A stretch of DNA of 64,000 nucleotides from positions 80,297-144,296 of the forward strand of contig ML986696.1 of the NCBI GenBank assembly GCA_010094045.1. Direction: 5' to 3'. The DNA is from Lojkania enalia (lineage: Eukaryota > Ascomycota > Dothideomycetes > Pleosporales). Positions 44,826 through 57,232 of the stretch are shown here, piece after piece. Below the pieces are notes generated by a model that was not told the origin of the DNA, searched no databases, and saw nothing but the letters and a program-made list of their open reading frames with translations. Positions within the stretch are counted from its first letter, which is position 1. Each line of letters starts with the position of its first letter. The translations under genes and the position numbers were made by a program.

Positions 44826-45776
44826 ATGTCTTCACCAAAAGCCATCCTCATCACAGGCGCTACCGGCAAACAGGGCGGTTCCGTCCTACACCAATTGGCT
44901 ACTCACCCATCTTCCCCGCAATACACTCTCCTGGCCGTAACACGCAACGCAAGCTCTCAAACAGCCCAGAGCATCATTGAAAAACACCCTGCCGTTAAGC
45001 TTGTCCAAGGCGATCTGAACGATATGTCGGCTCTCTTCACCAACGCAAAGCAAGTCCTCAAAGACGCCGGCAAAGAGCCGAAAATCTGGGGCGTCTACTC
45101 GGTACAGATCTCAATCGGCACAGGCGTCACGACCGAGAGCGAGATCAAGCAAGGCAAGGAGCTGATCGATGAGTCGATCAATGAGGGAGTCAAGCACTTT
45201 GTGTATTCGAGCGTCGAGCGCGGCGGCAACGAGAAGAGCTTCGAGAACGAGACTCCCATCCCGCATTTCCAGTCCAAGTACCAAATCGAGAAGTACTTGT
45301 TGGAGCAAGCCGGGAAGAAGGGCGAGAAGATGGGATGGACGATTCTGAGACCGGTGGCCTTTATGGATAATCTAGCTCCAGGTTTCCCGACTAAGGTTTT
45401 CCTCGCTGCGCTGAGGGATACCCTGAAGGAGAAGCCTCTGCAGTGGGTCTCAATTGAGGACATTGGACTCTTCGCTTCCAAGGCATTTCGCGATCCTCAG
45501 TCGTGGAATGCCAGGGCAGAAGGCTTGGCTGGTGACGAGCTGACATTCGAGGAGTTGAGTGGCTGCTTCGAGAGAGCTTTGGGTCATCCTGCTCCGGTGA
45601 CGTATGGAATTTTTGGATCCGCACTAATGTTGGCGGTCAAGGAGGTGAATGTCATGATTACTTGGTTCAAGACGGATGGCTACAAGGCTGAGATTTCGAA
45701 GTTGAGGAGCGAAGAGAGTGACCTGTGTAACTTTGAGAGGTGGCTGAAGGAAAGGAGTGCCTGGGCTAAGCAATGA
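44826..45776 (+). CDS. NmrA-like NAD(P)-binding protein
   Basis: A single exon of 316 residues, the usual length. The Rossmann dinucleotide motif is GATGKQGGSV near residues 11-20, followed by VTRNASS at the second strand, where NADP would be discriminated. The stretch HFVYSSVERGG matches the NmrA/atypical SDR pattern, and IPHFQSKYQIEKYL holds the conserved helix. The tail WFKTDGYKAEISKLR is common in fungal NmrA-like proteins. NmrA itself is a redox-sensing repressor partner, while relatives are reductases. The usual SDR YxxxK is replaced by the Y-x-I-E-K region, so a regulatory or a catalytic role is possible. It converges on the DUF1772 gene across 342 bp. Confidence 0.92.
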   Translation: MSSPKAILITGATGKQGGSVLHQLATHPSSPQYTLLAVTRNASSQTAQSIIEKHPAVKLVQGDLNDMSALFTNAKQVLKDAGKEPKIWGVYSVQISIGTGVTTESEIKQGKELIDESINEGVKHFVYSSVERGGNEKSFENETPIPHFQSKYQIEKYLLEQAGKKGEKMGWTILRPVAFMDNLAPGFPTKVFLAALRDTLKEKPLQWVSIEDIGLFASKAFRDPQSWNARAEGLAGDELTFEELSGCFERALGHPAPVTYGIFGSALMLAVKEVNVMITWFKTDGYKAEISKLRSEESDLCNFERWLKERSAWAKQ

Positions 45777-46118
45777 GAGATTTGAGTGAAGAATGTATGC
45801 AATTCATGGCATGTTTTACTCTATTCTTGTTAATGTCTTGTCAAATCTATAGTACAGAATTCGAGAGATAGTGATACAATAGGCACAAAAATCCCAGAAT
45901 TAATTGCGAAAATGATCATGATCCTAGATTGGTAGCTCACCATTCAAAACCATAATACAATCACCAATAATACGGCGCGTTGAACGCTACTGAGGGGTTG
46001 ATATAGACGGTGCAGTTGGCACAGAATCAAAGGGTTCTCCGATTTCGTAAACTTAATTGATTTCCATACTATTAACATTAAAGCGTCCAGAAAACTATCC
46101 TACGAAATCTAGTATACC
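45777..46118. other. Convergent 3' intergenic region
   Basis: This is a 342-bp AT-rich gap between the convergent NmrA-like and DUF1772 genes. It is expected to hold both 3' untranslated ends. Nothing else is seen. Confidence 0.5.
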
Positions 46119-46695
46119 TTACTTGGAAAGAGTGATGAGAGCCAAAGTGCCGGCCACGACCGGATTGAACAATCTAACGAGGTTCCACCTTCCCCAGCGC
46201 TCTGCGACGGACTGTGCAGCCTTCATGTCCTTCTCGCCCGCACGTCCCGACAGCGCCTCGAGCTTGTCGTTCATCGGTTGCATGTTCATTGCCGAGTGAA
46301 GAACCGTCACCAGGTGCAATCCTGCTGCAACGGCGAGCAGCCTCCAGTCACCACGGGCTTGGTCGCCCTCTTTGTAGATCGAATACGCAGCGTAGGCGTA
46401 GCCCACGAACCCGAAGGTGGAAATTGGCCTGAAGAACTGGTTGCCAACTGACCAACAGAGTGGCCATTGCCGGCCGAGGAGGCGGGCGCGCTCCGTGTGG
46501 TTGGCAGCTTCGGGTCGCGGGAAGTCGACCAAGAGGGCTGGTATGGTCATCCAGGACTGGGTGATGGCGTTCCCTGCAGGAATTTAGTTCAAAGGTGCGC
46601 TATCCATTAGTCGCCGGTGGTTGCGTACCTGCAAGGATGAATGAGAAAGAGATGCAGGTCCCTGCAACCGTTTTGACGAGCACACTATCAGACAT
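46119..46695 (-). CDS. DUF1772 / anthrone oxygenase-like membrane protein
   Basis: Exons 46695-46629 and 46573-46119 give 173 residues. The intron starts GTACGC, ends CTGCAG and is 55 nt. The protein has hydrophobic segments near residues 5-25, 75-95, 100-120 and 150-170. The DUF1772 pattern is visible: SFSFILAGNAITQSW near the start, HSAMNMQPMNDKLEAL in the middle and RWGRWNLVR after it. Characterised members act as anthrone oxygenases that turn anthrones into anthraquinones, but many DUF1772 proteins have no proven activity. The first exon is short and starts MSDSVLVKTVAGT. Its nearness to an NmrA-like, an FAD monooxygenase and a P450 gene suggests a pathway. No polyketide synthase is seen nearby. 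Confidence 0.85.
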
Positions 46696-47627
46696 GTTGG
46701 GCAATCTGTTGGAGACAAAGTAGACAAGATTGTAGTTGGAATGGGTTTTTGATTCTACTTAGACAGTGGCTATGAGGATTTAAAGGGAGTCGTACAATGC
46801 AGGTGCTCGGCGTCGTTGGCGCCGAGTCTTTCCACGAGCATCTGCAAACACGATCTCTGGCTCCGACGCCATCGAACGAAGGGTCAAACACCCAACGGCA
46901 AGCAGGTACATGGGGAGATCCTTCGGTTCCCCAAGGTCCGGGGCATGTCGAAATCGCTTCTCGCTGGTACAGGCAGGGATTTAGTCCGTATGCGGCCGAG
47001 CTCGTCTGTTGAGATTCCATTACATCATGACCAACCAAAGAATCATGAACATCACAATCATAAAATGGCATGAAGGTGGCCTGAAGGCGGAGATTTTGAA
47101 TTGACAAAATGTCCGCCGAGTACCATTATCGTAGAGAAGTAATCTAGCCCGACACGTCGGAAATCGATGCGGACGGCAGATGCGGTTGGCTGAAAGGTTG
47201 TCTCAGCGGCATACGACGGGGTCCACGACATCTGATATACGGTATTCGGGGAGGGCGATTATAATAATATCGTACGATAGCTGAAATAGGCGCTCGAAAG
47301 ACGGGCTGAATGCGTCTCCGATTAGTAAGCGTATTGAGATGACGGCTCAATGGTGCAAGGTCTAGCGAGCAACGCGATCAATCAAATTCTGAGTTCAGCC
47401 TCAGTATTAGACGCTATTGGCAATAAAATAATTAATAGCCGCCAGATAAAGTGTGGTTTTCCGGAAAAGCTACGTTGCTCCTTTAAGTCAAGTGCAGTGG
47501 CAGTTTCGAGACAAGTACATGCCACCTCGCACGCTCTTGAGCTTGGCTGGACATTCACATATGAAAACTTTCATATATCCGGCTTCATTTCTTCTGTATA
47601 CCTTGAACCACCAAATGAATCGGAAGT
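46696..47627. other. Intergenic, no gene recognised
   Basis: This covers the promoter of the DUF1772 gene and the 3' flank of the GH5 gene. A 139-residue minus-strand frame at 46688-47107 overlaps the DUF1772 start and has no family resemblance. Confidence 0.45.
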
Positions 47628-48940
47628 TTACCTGTAAGATGCGTCAATCATCTGTTGCAAAGCTGCGATGGCATTCGTGTTTCTCCAGCCTGTCCAGTTG
47701 TGATTCAACAGGCCCCAGGTCTCCTCATAGTCTTGCCTCCCTGAACGAATATAATAGCTGCCAGCCAACACCCAAACAGTCCAGCCAGCGTCCCACTCAG
47801 GAATAATTCTCCGAAGACAGCTAGCATATACTCTATTGTACGAATTGTCTGCTTGTGAGAATCCAAACTCGGTCAGGACGACTGGCATTCGATTCTTTGC
47901 AGCTGCATCTAGAGCCTTGAAACCATTGTTCCAAAGCCCATTTTTGATGCTGTCGCAGTTCGTTGCAGAGGTCTGATAGTTGTGGAGTTCCAGCACCAGT
48001 TTATTGGCGTAGTTAAAGCTGCTTAATTGGAATCTTTGGCCTCCTCCAAGATCGTCTGCGCCGGGAATCGGCGTAAGCTTCGTGTCGAAATCCAAGCCAG
48101 ACAGATGAATCAAGATATCCGGATTTGCCGCATTCACAACATTTGCAGCCGCGACGACTTGGGTATACCACGTCTGCCAATTGTACGCCAACGATGAACC
48201 AGTTATGTCAGGCTTCCTAAACTCATTCCGAAGACCTATCGAAATCATGCTTGACCAGTTCTTGCTCTGCAACGAATTTTGTTAGCTTAGCAAATGAAGT
48301 CTTCATAGTCACTTACATGTTCTGCCATATATTGCAATCCGCGCTTCCACTTCTCCGTGTTGAAGTAGGTGTCACCAAACCATGCATTTCCGTCATTTGT
48401 TGAACAGCACCAAGCTCCCTTGGACATGTGATTATCGAGGTGAACGTAGATCCCCTGTTTCGCAAGCTCCGCAGCGACAGCATCGAATACCTTACCTAGT
48501 TAACACATATTGGCAAAATGATATCCTAGACAATTTACCTGTAATCTCGTAGTTGAGGAATTGAATTGAGGATTGTTCCTCAATACCTGCTGATAGACAG
48601 TATTGCCATCGGATCCAAGTGCCTTGCTAAAAGCGCTCTGAAGCGTTACATCGCCGCCGTTGTCTTTGATGTCATCGATCATCTCGATCGCAAAAGTAAG
48701 ACGGACCACGTTCATCTTCAAGCTCTTGATCTTGCTCACGATCGACTCAATCGAAGCATACTGTAGTCCCTCCGGGATCATGACATCCCCAGCTCCTGGC
48801 CAATTCACACCAATGTAGGTGAAATTGGCGCCTGTCGAGTCAACTACCCATCTGTTTGAGGTTTTAAAGGGAACATTTGGGAAGGCGGCGAGAAGGGCTG
48901 GGAATGTTGCAGCACAAGACAGCACTTTTAGGAGCCGCAT
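47628..48940 (-). CDS. Secreted GH5 glycoside hydrolase
   Basis: Exons 48940-48539, 48490-48317 and 48266-47628 give 404 residues. Residues 1-19 are a signal peptide (MRLLKVLSCAATFPALLAA). The GH5 fold is supported by the early YIGVNWPG and NVVRLTFAIEMIDDI, the segment YVHLDNHMSKGAWCC, the acid/base Glu207 in GLRNEF and the nucleophile Glu325 in VVLTEFGFS. The family uses a retaining mechanism on beta-linked glycans; members with this wording are annotated as cellulase-like, but the true substrate cannot be read. The second exon starts at 48490 because only that acceptor gives the expected FDAVAAELAKQ. The last codons read TAC AGG TAA; the GTAA there could be a donor site, so a further exon cannot be excluded. 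Confidence 0.92.
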
Positions 48941-50002
48941 TTTGACGAGATTTCGATGCCGCTTTGCGAGCTACCAGAACCGAGGAAGTAAAGTATTTAA
49001 GCGTGGAATGCTTTTGCAGAATACTGGCGGATTAAATCCTCAAGGAAGATTTCCGGGAAAGCCATCCTCTGTGCGTCCTCAGTGAAGGTGCTCATTCCCG
49101 GCGCTGATTGATGGACAATCCCAAGGTCGAAGCCCTACCATTACAAAATACTCCTCCATTATATATGACACAAGACGGCCGAGTCTCAAAATTTATTAGA
49201 ATGCTCTTGTGCTCCTCCTATCCCTACCTTCAATCGGTTGATAATCTGCCGAGGCAGAATGATCTCCAGTCGGCTAATTAATATTCATCCTACCGGATGA
49301 TCACGCTCCACATTGTGGGGAACCTTGACGATAGTAATGGCTAAGCAATTTAATCTGAGAAGTCTTGGGTCTCGGTATGCAATAGCCCCGCAGATCAGGG
49401 GAAGCTTGAGCAAAGCTTGAGAGTTAATTTGGACTTGTCGAGGTACGAGTCGAATACCCGCGTACACCATTGCAAGAAAAACGAGAGTATTTTGTCGTAT
49501 AATCCCCTTTGTGCCCTAGAAGAACTTCTTACTTTCCTAAAAGCACTTGAAAATCGTTCATCTCGAAGTTCCTAAAGCGTCATAGACTTTGGTCTTTATC
49601 CTCTTCGCTTTTTCAACGCTACGAGTGTAGTAATTATATAAGCTGAGAATTGTAGATTATACTCCGCAACAATCATTCTTTGAATATATCTTGTTTATTT
49701 CGAATACCAACAGCCAAAGTTCTCCAGCCTCTATACACTCTTTTAATTCCTCCGCAAATCTGCGGCAAACTCACAGCGAACCACTCCAATCCATCCCCTC
49801 AGAAAATTCTAGGAAAAATAATTAAAACCTGTGTACGTAAAGAACTATTAATATCTTTTTTCCTCGGGAGGTTTAAAGCTACATATGCATAATTCGTATG
49901 TTGTTCAAACCTACCCAAACGAAAATAGAAGGCCCACAAGATGCCAAAATTATGGCGCCCGACGGTCTTAGACACTAATTCTTTGAATAAATTAGTTCGC
50001 TG

Positions 50003-50025
50003 AAAAAAAAAAAAAAATTTTTTTT
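50003..50025. repeat. A15T8 self-complementary tract
   Basis: Fifteen A are followed directly by eight T. The tract can fold on itself or act as a rigid nucleosome-poor element. It lies inside the gene-poor region and has no assigned role. Confidence 0.7.
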
Positions 50026-53000
50026 CTTCGCAGACGATTTGTCTTTGAGATATCGAGAACAAGGCAAATTGTTCGTATATGTGATCAGTGGGTCCATTGT
50101 ATCTTGTTACCCTCTTAGTCTTGTGCGAAGCGCGTGGGGGAAAATTAAGATTTGTGGCGCTTAAAATAATCTCTCAGCACCATTATCTTGCTATAATCTC
50201 ATAGAAACGGCACCGGATCACTGCACGGGTACCATCTGAGAACTTCGGAGATTGATTCAGCTGCCTCGAACTCCACCTGTAAGCACTAGTGCTCTTCAAA
50301 TATCCTGCCAATAAGCCATCTTTGAATACAGAATAAATTAAAAAGTATTCTTATCAGCATAGTTCCGACTGGCGATAGGTCTTATCACTGTTTGTCTAAG
50401 ACATGTCGCACTTTCGATGTCCGAAAGGTGTTATGGCGGTTGGTGAAGAGCTTAGCTCGAGATTAATGTACGGCTGCAATTATGTTACGGATGCTCTGAC
50501 AAGGTTCATTTGCGAATGATCAAGGATATCCTTCTCTTTTTAAGCATGAAACCATCAATCAATCATGTTCATCAGGAAGTGGAGCTCGGCGTAATGAAAA
50601 CGTCTAGTCCTGGTAGTAGTTCTGTTAGCTTATAGCTTTCGAAATAGTCAGATATACCACCTTGTTATTCCACCAATTACACGAGCAACATGCCCATAAC
50701 TCCTGTCTGAAGACGGCAAAAAGAGCAATACGCCCGCTGTTGCATTGCCATAGTCAAATGGAGCATATGCCGTGTTCCAGTATAAGATTCGTAACATCAC
50801 TAAATCGCTTAGAAATTCCTTGCCCCAGAAAACGTAGGAAGACGGTGGAGCATAAGTTTTGTCCTTTAGAGTTCTGAGGATCCGTAAAATCAGCAACTTC
50901 GGGCTATAATCCCAAGGCGCAAGGAGCATCTATACTTAGGAGAACCCGTCATTAGGGGCACATTTATAAGGCAACAGACAAATTTCATCGAGTCCTCCTC
51001 TGAGCTCGTGGGACTTTTGAAAATCATGGCCACTGTTCGGAACCTTGTTCACCTCCAATTGTGGCGCAATTATGTCAAGAGATATTCCTTCTCTACGAAT
51101 TTAAGCGCTAATTTTGAAGGAATATGAGAAAAATGGAGGGCTACACATAATGGAAAATAGTAGAATAGAACCGAATAATTGAATATGCCATAGATAAATA
51201 AAAAAAATGATCTAGAGAGAAAAGAATAGCTAAGCGATCGTTCATCGGATACTCAGTCAAAAAATAAAAATAGAAAATAAGAATAAAAAAAGACGATAGA
51301 ATTTCAAAGAAAAAAGAAACAGACGTTGTCAGTAGAAAAGAACCAACAGTTTTTCCAATAAAAGACAGTCCCAGTTCCATGTAGTTGAGGCCAAAGCACT
51401 ACGGGGGATGCAGAGATTGCTGAATTGAGATACTATGGACACATTGACATGTAAAACGGCCCAATTTATTATCAAAAAAAAAGCGTTTAAAACTTTTTGT
51501 GCAATATATTTTGCCTATCGCCGGGACTAGGAATGGAAAAACTTAACTCTAATACGGGGTAAAACGCTCGAAAAGAGGTATGTTCTAATGGTGTTTGAAG
51601 ATTATCATATTGTCGTAACACTTTGCGAACAGAAAGCACCCCAACCGATACACATTGAGATGTACTTCGATAGATTAAAACGAAAATATTACATTCATAT
51701 AGAAGAGGCACTTCCCGCGAGATACCATTCAGCTCAAGTCATAGCGAGAAGATGGCAGCTCAAAAACACAACGCGCCAAAGCAGCCACCGCCCCAGCTCT
51801 AAACCAGTGTACACGCATACCAAAAAGCAATTCACCACCAACAAGATCAGAAACCATGCCAATGCATTCAAATATCCCCACCTGCTCAAACCAAGTGCAT
51901 TGCCACGAAAACGTACATGCACATCCACCGACATTCTACTGCCACCTCACATCATAGCAAATCAGCCTTTTAAAACATCGTCCAACCCATTGATCCTTAT
52001 TCCGCGATCCCTAGTACTCGAGCTTATATCCCCCCTCCAACCTTCTCCTACCTCGAAGGTCACATCCAATCCCTCTTCAGCAACCCGCTCACCCAAGTCC
52101 CCACACACCAAATTCCACAGAACGTGTACCAGCAGCCCAGCCCCCTTCACGCCATACACAGTAATATATGCATAACACTCGATTCGGTCGGTTCGTTCAT
52201 TCGCTCGGCTGGGCTGAACAAGGCCTGTACTTCTCGGACAACCGATGGAATTGGAAGGGAAGAGGAAGACAAGACAGAAAACCTAGACCTAGCACACAAA
52301 TCAGCACAGCAAACCCTCCCCTCAAACCATCATACTCAACCAAGATATCAAAACTAATTCAGGACTCCTACCATTCCCGCCCTACCAGTTCGCCCAGCTC
52401 GTCCCCACGCAGAATTCTAATATTACCCTCCCCGAAAACAAGAAAATTGAAACAAAAAAACTCGTTCTGTAGAGAAGAAAGAATATTCCTCGCTAAAACC
52501 ACTGATATTTGTTTCCGTTCGTCGATTTAGTGGAAGGGATGGAAACGGTAGATAGCAGATGTGATGTACACTAGCACGCACACACTAACACAAGAACTAA
52601 AACCAACCCCCAACTTCACATAAGCCCCATTCCATTCCCATGCAAATTGACATGGTCATCATCACCCACAATCCCAACTCCACTTACTGATTCCGCTAAA
52701 TTTCAAGCGTATATGATATGTGAGCCCAGAGCAACGTCGTAATATCGCATAATATGGATTGCAGTGCATCGATCCGAGCAAGTACGAATATACGCACACA
52801 TCCCCGACATTACAACTCCTCAGACAGTCCAAAATTCCAAAAGAATAAAATCCAAAAATTTCCCGCCTACACCCACACCCGTCAATCCAACCCCTTCCGA
52901 AGAGGAAAAAAACTCTCATCTTTCACCTCTCCATACCTGCAGCCAGCGTCAAAGGTCTTAAAAACACCCATTATTCCCCCCAACCACCCCCCGTACCACT

Positions 53001-53763
53001 CCACATCTCTACACGGAAAAATCCGCCTCGCCACTGCGCCAGACTCCAGGAAAACATGCCACCATAGCACTCATCAATTAGCGAAGGCAGTTAGTTAGCC
53101 AACCAATTAGTCCCGATCGTAACTACGTTTGGTAGTTCATAACCATCATCAAACTACAAGCAAGCAAAAGACGCATCACGGTCGCCACAAAAACCCTCAA
53201 GGGAGCTCGCTAGATACTGAGAGAGAGAAACGTTTTGTTTCTCTAGACACCCACCCACTCAAATCCTCCCACCCCTCACCCCTCCCTCCGCAAGCCATCC
53301 ATCACATCCTCTGCCCAGCGTACTTTTGCCTCCAGCTCATCTAGCGCTAACGATTGTCACACCATCATCCTCGCCTCCCAACCTAACACCGATCACGCAT
53401 ATCAGTGCCCAACCCCATCCTACCTGCAGATTCCAAAAAAACCCTTCCCAAAAACACTATAAAGAATTACGAAACAACACACTCACCAACCAACCCGCTA
53501 TCTTTGTGTCTAGAAAACGGCTACTGCCTTCTGCCGTACCCGGCTGACACAAATAAAATCTGCAGCCTTCAGGGGGAGCCAACTAAGTAGCTACGTAGCC
53601 CCAAGCCCTCAATGAACCCGCCCGTCTTCTGAAGGGAAATAATTGGACGGGTTATAGAAGGGTAGTAGCGCCGTTCGTGTCCTTGACAACATAGCTAGAA
53701 AGACCACAGCATGAACTATTTGCACATCCATCGCCCGTTGCCGCCCTGCCCATCCCCTACAGT

Positions 53764-53812
53764 AAAAAAAAAAACCAAGAAAAAAAAAAAAAAAAAAAAA
53801 ATTAAAAAAAAC
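53764..53812. repeat. Long poly-A tract
   Basis: Interrupted A runs include one of about 22 A. On the minus strand they create a false poly-Phe frame. The tract could be a homopolymer expansion or the tail of an old retroposed element; no element body was recognised beside it. Confidence 0.7.
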
Positions 53813-56800
53813 CCGCCCATTCGTAGGAAAGCTGGGGGGTGTTGGGGCGCGCTATCTAAAATCCAATACGGCATCGAGCCCAATGCCGCGCAACCGTGGC
53901 GTTTTTGATTGACTCTCCCCGGATTATGTCTTGCAGGCTTGTAACTCTTGCTTCGGTAGTGTGTATGTAGCGCGTAGAACTCAGGTAGTGACCGATTGCT
54001 CGTGCTGTGCGAGCGTGACCCAGGAATGACGCTATTGGGGGGCCGTAGAACTAGCTGTTCGACGCTTTCATCGGGCAAGTAGGTCCAGTCAGAAGTCTGA
54101 GACAATCCGTTGTCACATGCCTTCCAGAAGAAGCAAGAGCCGCTATGACAATGCAAAGTATCCACGGCGATTGCGTCCAAGCCGTTCGCACGGACCAGTC
54201 GTTCGTGGAGTGATCTGAGGGGTTGAGCGTTCTACAGCGGCTCCGTTGTGTTCATAGCATTCGGAGACTGGCCGAAGGCGGAACTAGAAGGCTATCTGCA
54301 TACTCGCACCCGCACACAAGATGGGTATGATGCGTTGTGGCCCCTTAAGATGCCTTTCGAATACAACGAAGCAAAAGAATGAATAGTGAGAGTGAAATCC
54401 CGACGAATCACAAGAATCCTCTAAGGAGAACGGAGTGGTTGGAGTAACGTGCTGATAGGCTAGATATTGGGGTAAAGTGGAGATGACTGGAGATGACGGA
54501 GGGCGCGGCTTATGGCTCCTGCTTGCTGAAGACAATGGGCTTCGAGCTCCACGAGTTGGTACGGCCTTGGTCAACGCTAGCGGACACTCCACGCTCATTG
54601 TGAAGTGACGGACTGGTTGGTTGCATACCAAGTCTCTCGGATGGCATCAGCCGCTCCGTGCAACAAGGACGCCTCGCTACCGAATCGCGGAGATAACATC
54701 CTTAAAGGATGTGGAATTTGATTAACGGAAGACCGTCGGCCTGGCTACTTAATTAGGGTGATGGGTGGGGTACCAAAACTCCGCTTCGTACGTGCCAGGT
54801 GATGACCATCTCGTCGGGAGGCCGTTCGCAAGGCGGCTCGCAGCTATCCGACGCACACTCTCACGAGACGATCGCATATTGAAAGGATATCTGCATTCCG
54901 AATAGTCTGTCTATAAGCTAAGGAGTTGCTGAGTTAACGATAGTGGATTACGCATATCAATAGCCGGATGAGACAACCCATCGTCTCTGGTTTCTCGTGT
55001 GGGGTGAGATGAGGCAATTCAACAGTGCTACAAGATCCGCTGTGCGAGTCTTAATCGTTGCAAACGACGGGCTCTGCATGAAGCCTTCAACGCAGCTAAG
55101 CAGCCTTCCGAGCCATATCTGTGTCATTGTATAGCCGGCGTGCCTTTAAGGTGATTGCTGTGAGTCCAACAGAGGCTGTCCCTGAATTTCCTGAGCTTTC
55201 TACGGCCTGATCAACGCAGCCAACACGCCAGTTGGCTTGATCACCAGCTGACAGCCGCCACCGATATCTGCCGCTAGTAGTGCCGGTGCGTGCTGCATTG
55301 ACTCTAGCTGCTGATCAAGATGCTAGTCTCCCTCCTGCCTCGAGAATCAGGACGAGAAGAATACCTCGAGACTCGGGCAGTTCTGTGTCAGATGGAACCT
55401 CAGACAGAGCCGTTTGACTGGGCCGCTCGCCACTCAAAGTAGGATCTGAAGAGAGTATTGAGCATTATTAGACCCAAGGCATTGGGCGAGGATCAAACCT
55501 CGGTCGAGAATCATCGCTCTTCCCGAGACAAAGACTAGCCCGCTACAGCCGGGCCATAGTAGGCGGGTGGCTCGCAACAACGGTCAATCCAAATGTTGAC
55601 GATGACATGAAAATGAAGTTTTCGTTCAAGGGTCAGTCTAGGAGCATTCCAATTCCATCGTAGTGGCCCGAATCACCATTGGCAGACATTTTTTTCTTGG
55701 AATCAAGTCACAGCATCACGCCGGTCGTTGTGTAGACGTCGGAGACGAGTAGAGTGGAGATTGTGTGACTGGGACGTCCGGTCGGGAGCTGGGGGAGGCC
55801 GTGGACTCGCGACGCAGCAAGCTTGTACATAAGTGTTAAAAAAAAAAAAAAAAAACCAAAATGCAGCAAGGCCGGCCAAGAGCGCGCGGCTGAGACATTG
55901 GTCAACGCATTTCCTGCGGTTCCTGTTCTTTCCGAGGCGTCTTCAAGGCCGCTGCATGTCGCTAGAAGACAATGGGACTCTGACAGTTGCTTGGATGCCA
56001 GCTTTCGGCGTCAAGATGAGCGTGCGGGAGGCTGCAGGCCGGTGCGCCGTGAAGCCGGATTCCCTGTCAATTAGCTGAATATCTTGTGACGCTATGACGC
56101 TGCATGGTCCACGATGTACCGTGATCTCCAGATTCACCGCGCCGCCGCCATCTAAAGTGTGCGGTCCAACGGGGCTGCTGTGCCGTGAAGTAGTGAAATG
56201 TTCTGGCAATTCTAGGCTGCGGCAGCTGCCGGCGAGGGGGAGGGGGAGGACCACTGGAGCGGTGCACAAGAGTAGGCTGGGCTGGGAGGCTCTCGGAACT
56301 AAGCAAACGGGGCTGCCTCCTCCCCAAGGCGCAGGGAGATGCATCAGATGACTGCATAGCAGGCATGAAATGGAGGAGAGCGGGCTCGGGGCTGTCTCAG
56401 GTTGGGTGCTGGATTCCGACGAGCATCTCTGGGGGGGTGGTGGAAGGGGGTTTCTAAAGGCGGCGGTGCGCAGATCAGATGGTAGGCGATTGGGTCAGAT
56501 GGCACACGGCGAGAGGGCGGATAACTGGAGAGGCCGGGCACTGCGAGGAATGCAACGCGAGAAAGAAAGACAGCCATGGGCAGGCCGACGGTCATGGGCA
56601 GGCTGGAGGCCGTCGCCGGTCAGCCCCGACCGCTGGGTTAGAAGAGGGACCCCGACCAGCAGCAGAAGTATTGGCAGCGGTATCTAACAGCTCTGGCAGC
56701 TCTGGCAGCACTGGGAGGGGAGCAGCAGTAAGCAGCATGCAGCACGCTGGATGGCCGCAACGTGCGAGACATGCGTGCTGCTGGCGAGCCGGGACTGAGA

Positions 56801-56880
56801 CGTCACCCTAGAGCCGCGTGGAAAGACGAAGCTCGAGTCCCGCAAGGAGCGCATCATCGTCGCGGGCGGTGGGCAGAGGA

Positions 56881-56896
56881 GCGAGCGAGCGAGCGA
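56881..56896. repeat. (GCGA)4 microsatellite
   Basis: Four copies of the tetranucleotide lie in the G-rich part upstream of the Ndt80 gene. No role is apparent. Confidence 0.7.
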
Positions 56897-56934
56897 GGAC
56901 TTGCAAAGGGGGAGGCAGCTCGCTGTGGGAGTAT

Positions 56935-56966
56935 GGGGGGAATGGGGAGTGGGATTGGGGGGGGGG
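56935..56966 (+). other. G-quadruplex-compatible motif
   Basis: Runs of 6, 4, 3 and 10 G are separated by AAT, AGT and ATT, so four runs of at least three G occur with three-base loops. This fits the usual quadruplex pattern on the plus strand. It lies about 3.5 kb upstream of the Ndt80 start codon. Folding in the cell is not shown. Confidence 0.7.
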
Positions 56967-56987
56967 CGGTTGCAGAGGTTTGGGCCT

Positions 56988-57020
56988 GGCAGGCTGGTAG
57001 GCAGGCTGGTAGGCCGGTGG
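56988..57020. repeat. 12-bp tandem repeat
   Basis: Two exact copies of a 12-bp unit starting GGCAGGCTGG at 56988 and 57000 are followed by a degenerate third. This is a simple local duplication. Confidence 0.65.
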
Positions 57021-57194
57021 GCTTGGGCTGGGCGCGCCAAGGGGACGCACCGACCCATCGCGCGCGGAAGGCGCACACTAGCGCCCGGGGAGGCATGGCG
57101 GCCGTCTGAGCGGGGAGGAATAGCCGCGTCGCTGCTGCACGTCACCAGGCCGCTCCTTCTCTTCGCACCCCAGCCCGCCAAGCCGTGCTTCCTA

Positions 57195-57232
57195 CCCATC
57201 CCATTCTATCCCATCCCATCCCATCCCATCCC
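57195..57232. repeat. (CCCAT)n repeat
   Basis: About seven copies of CCCAT, one interrupted, mark the place where the plus strand changes from G-rich to C-rich. No role can be assigned. Confidence 0.75.

Noticed and set aside
46688..47107. A 139-residue minus-strand frame upstream of the DUF1772 gene.
   Set aside because: It overlaps the first exon of the DUF1772 gene in another frame and has no family resemblance.
51588..52175. A 195-residue plus-strand frame.
   Set aside because: It sits in the A/C-rich block where few stop codons occur by chance. It has no domain and no splice context.
53716..54180. A minus-strand frame with a run of Phe.
   Set aside because: The Phe run is a translation of the poly-A tract; the rest is not protein-like.
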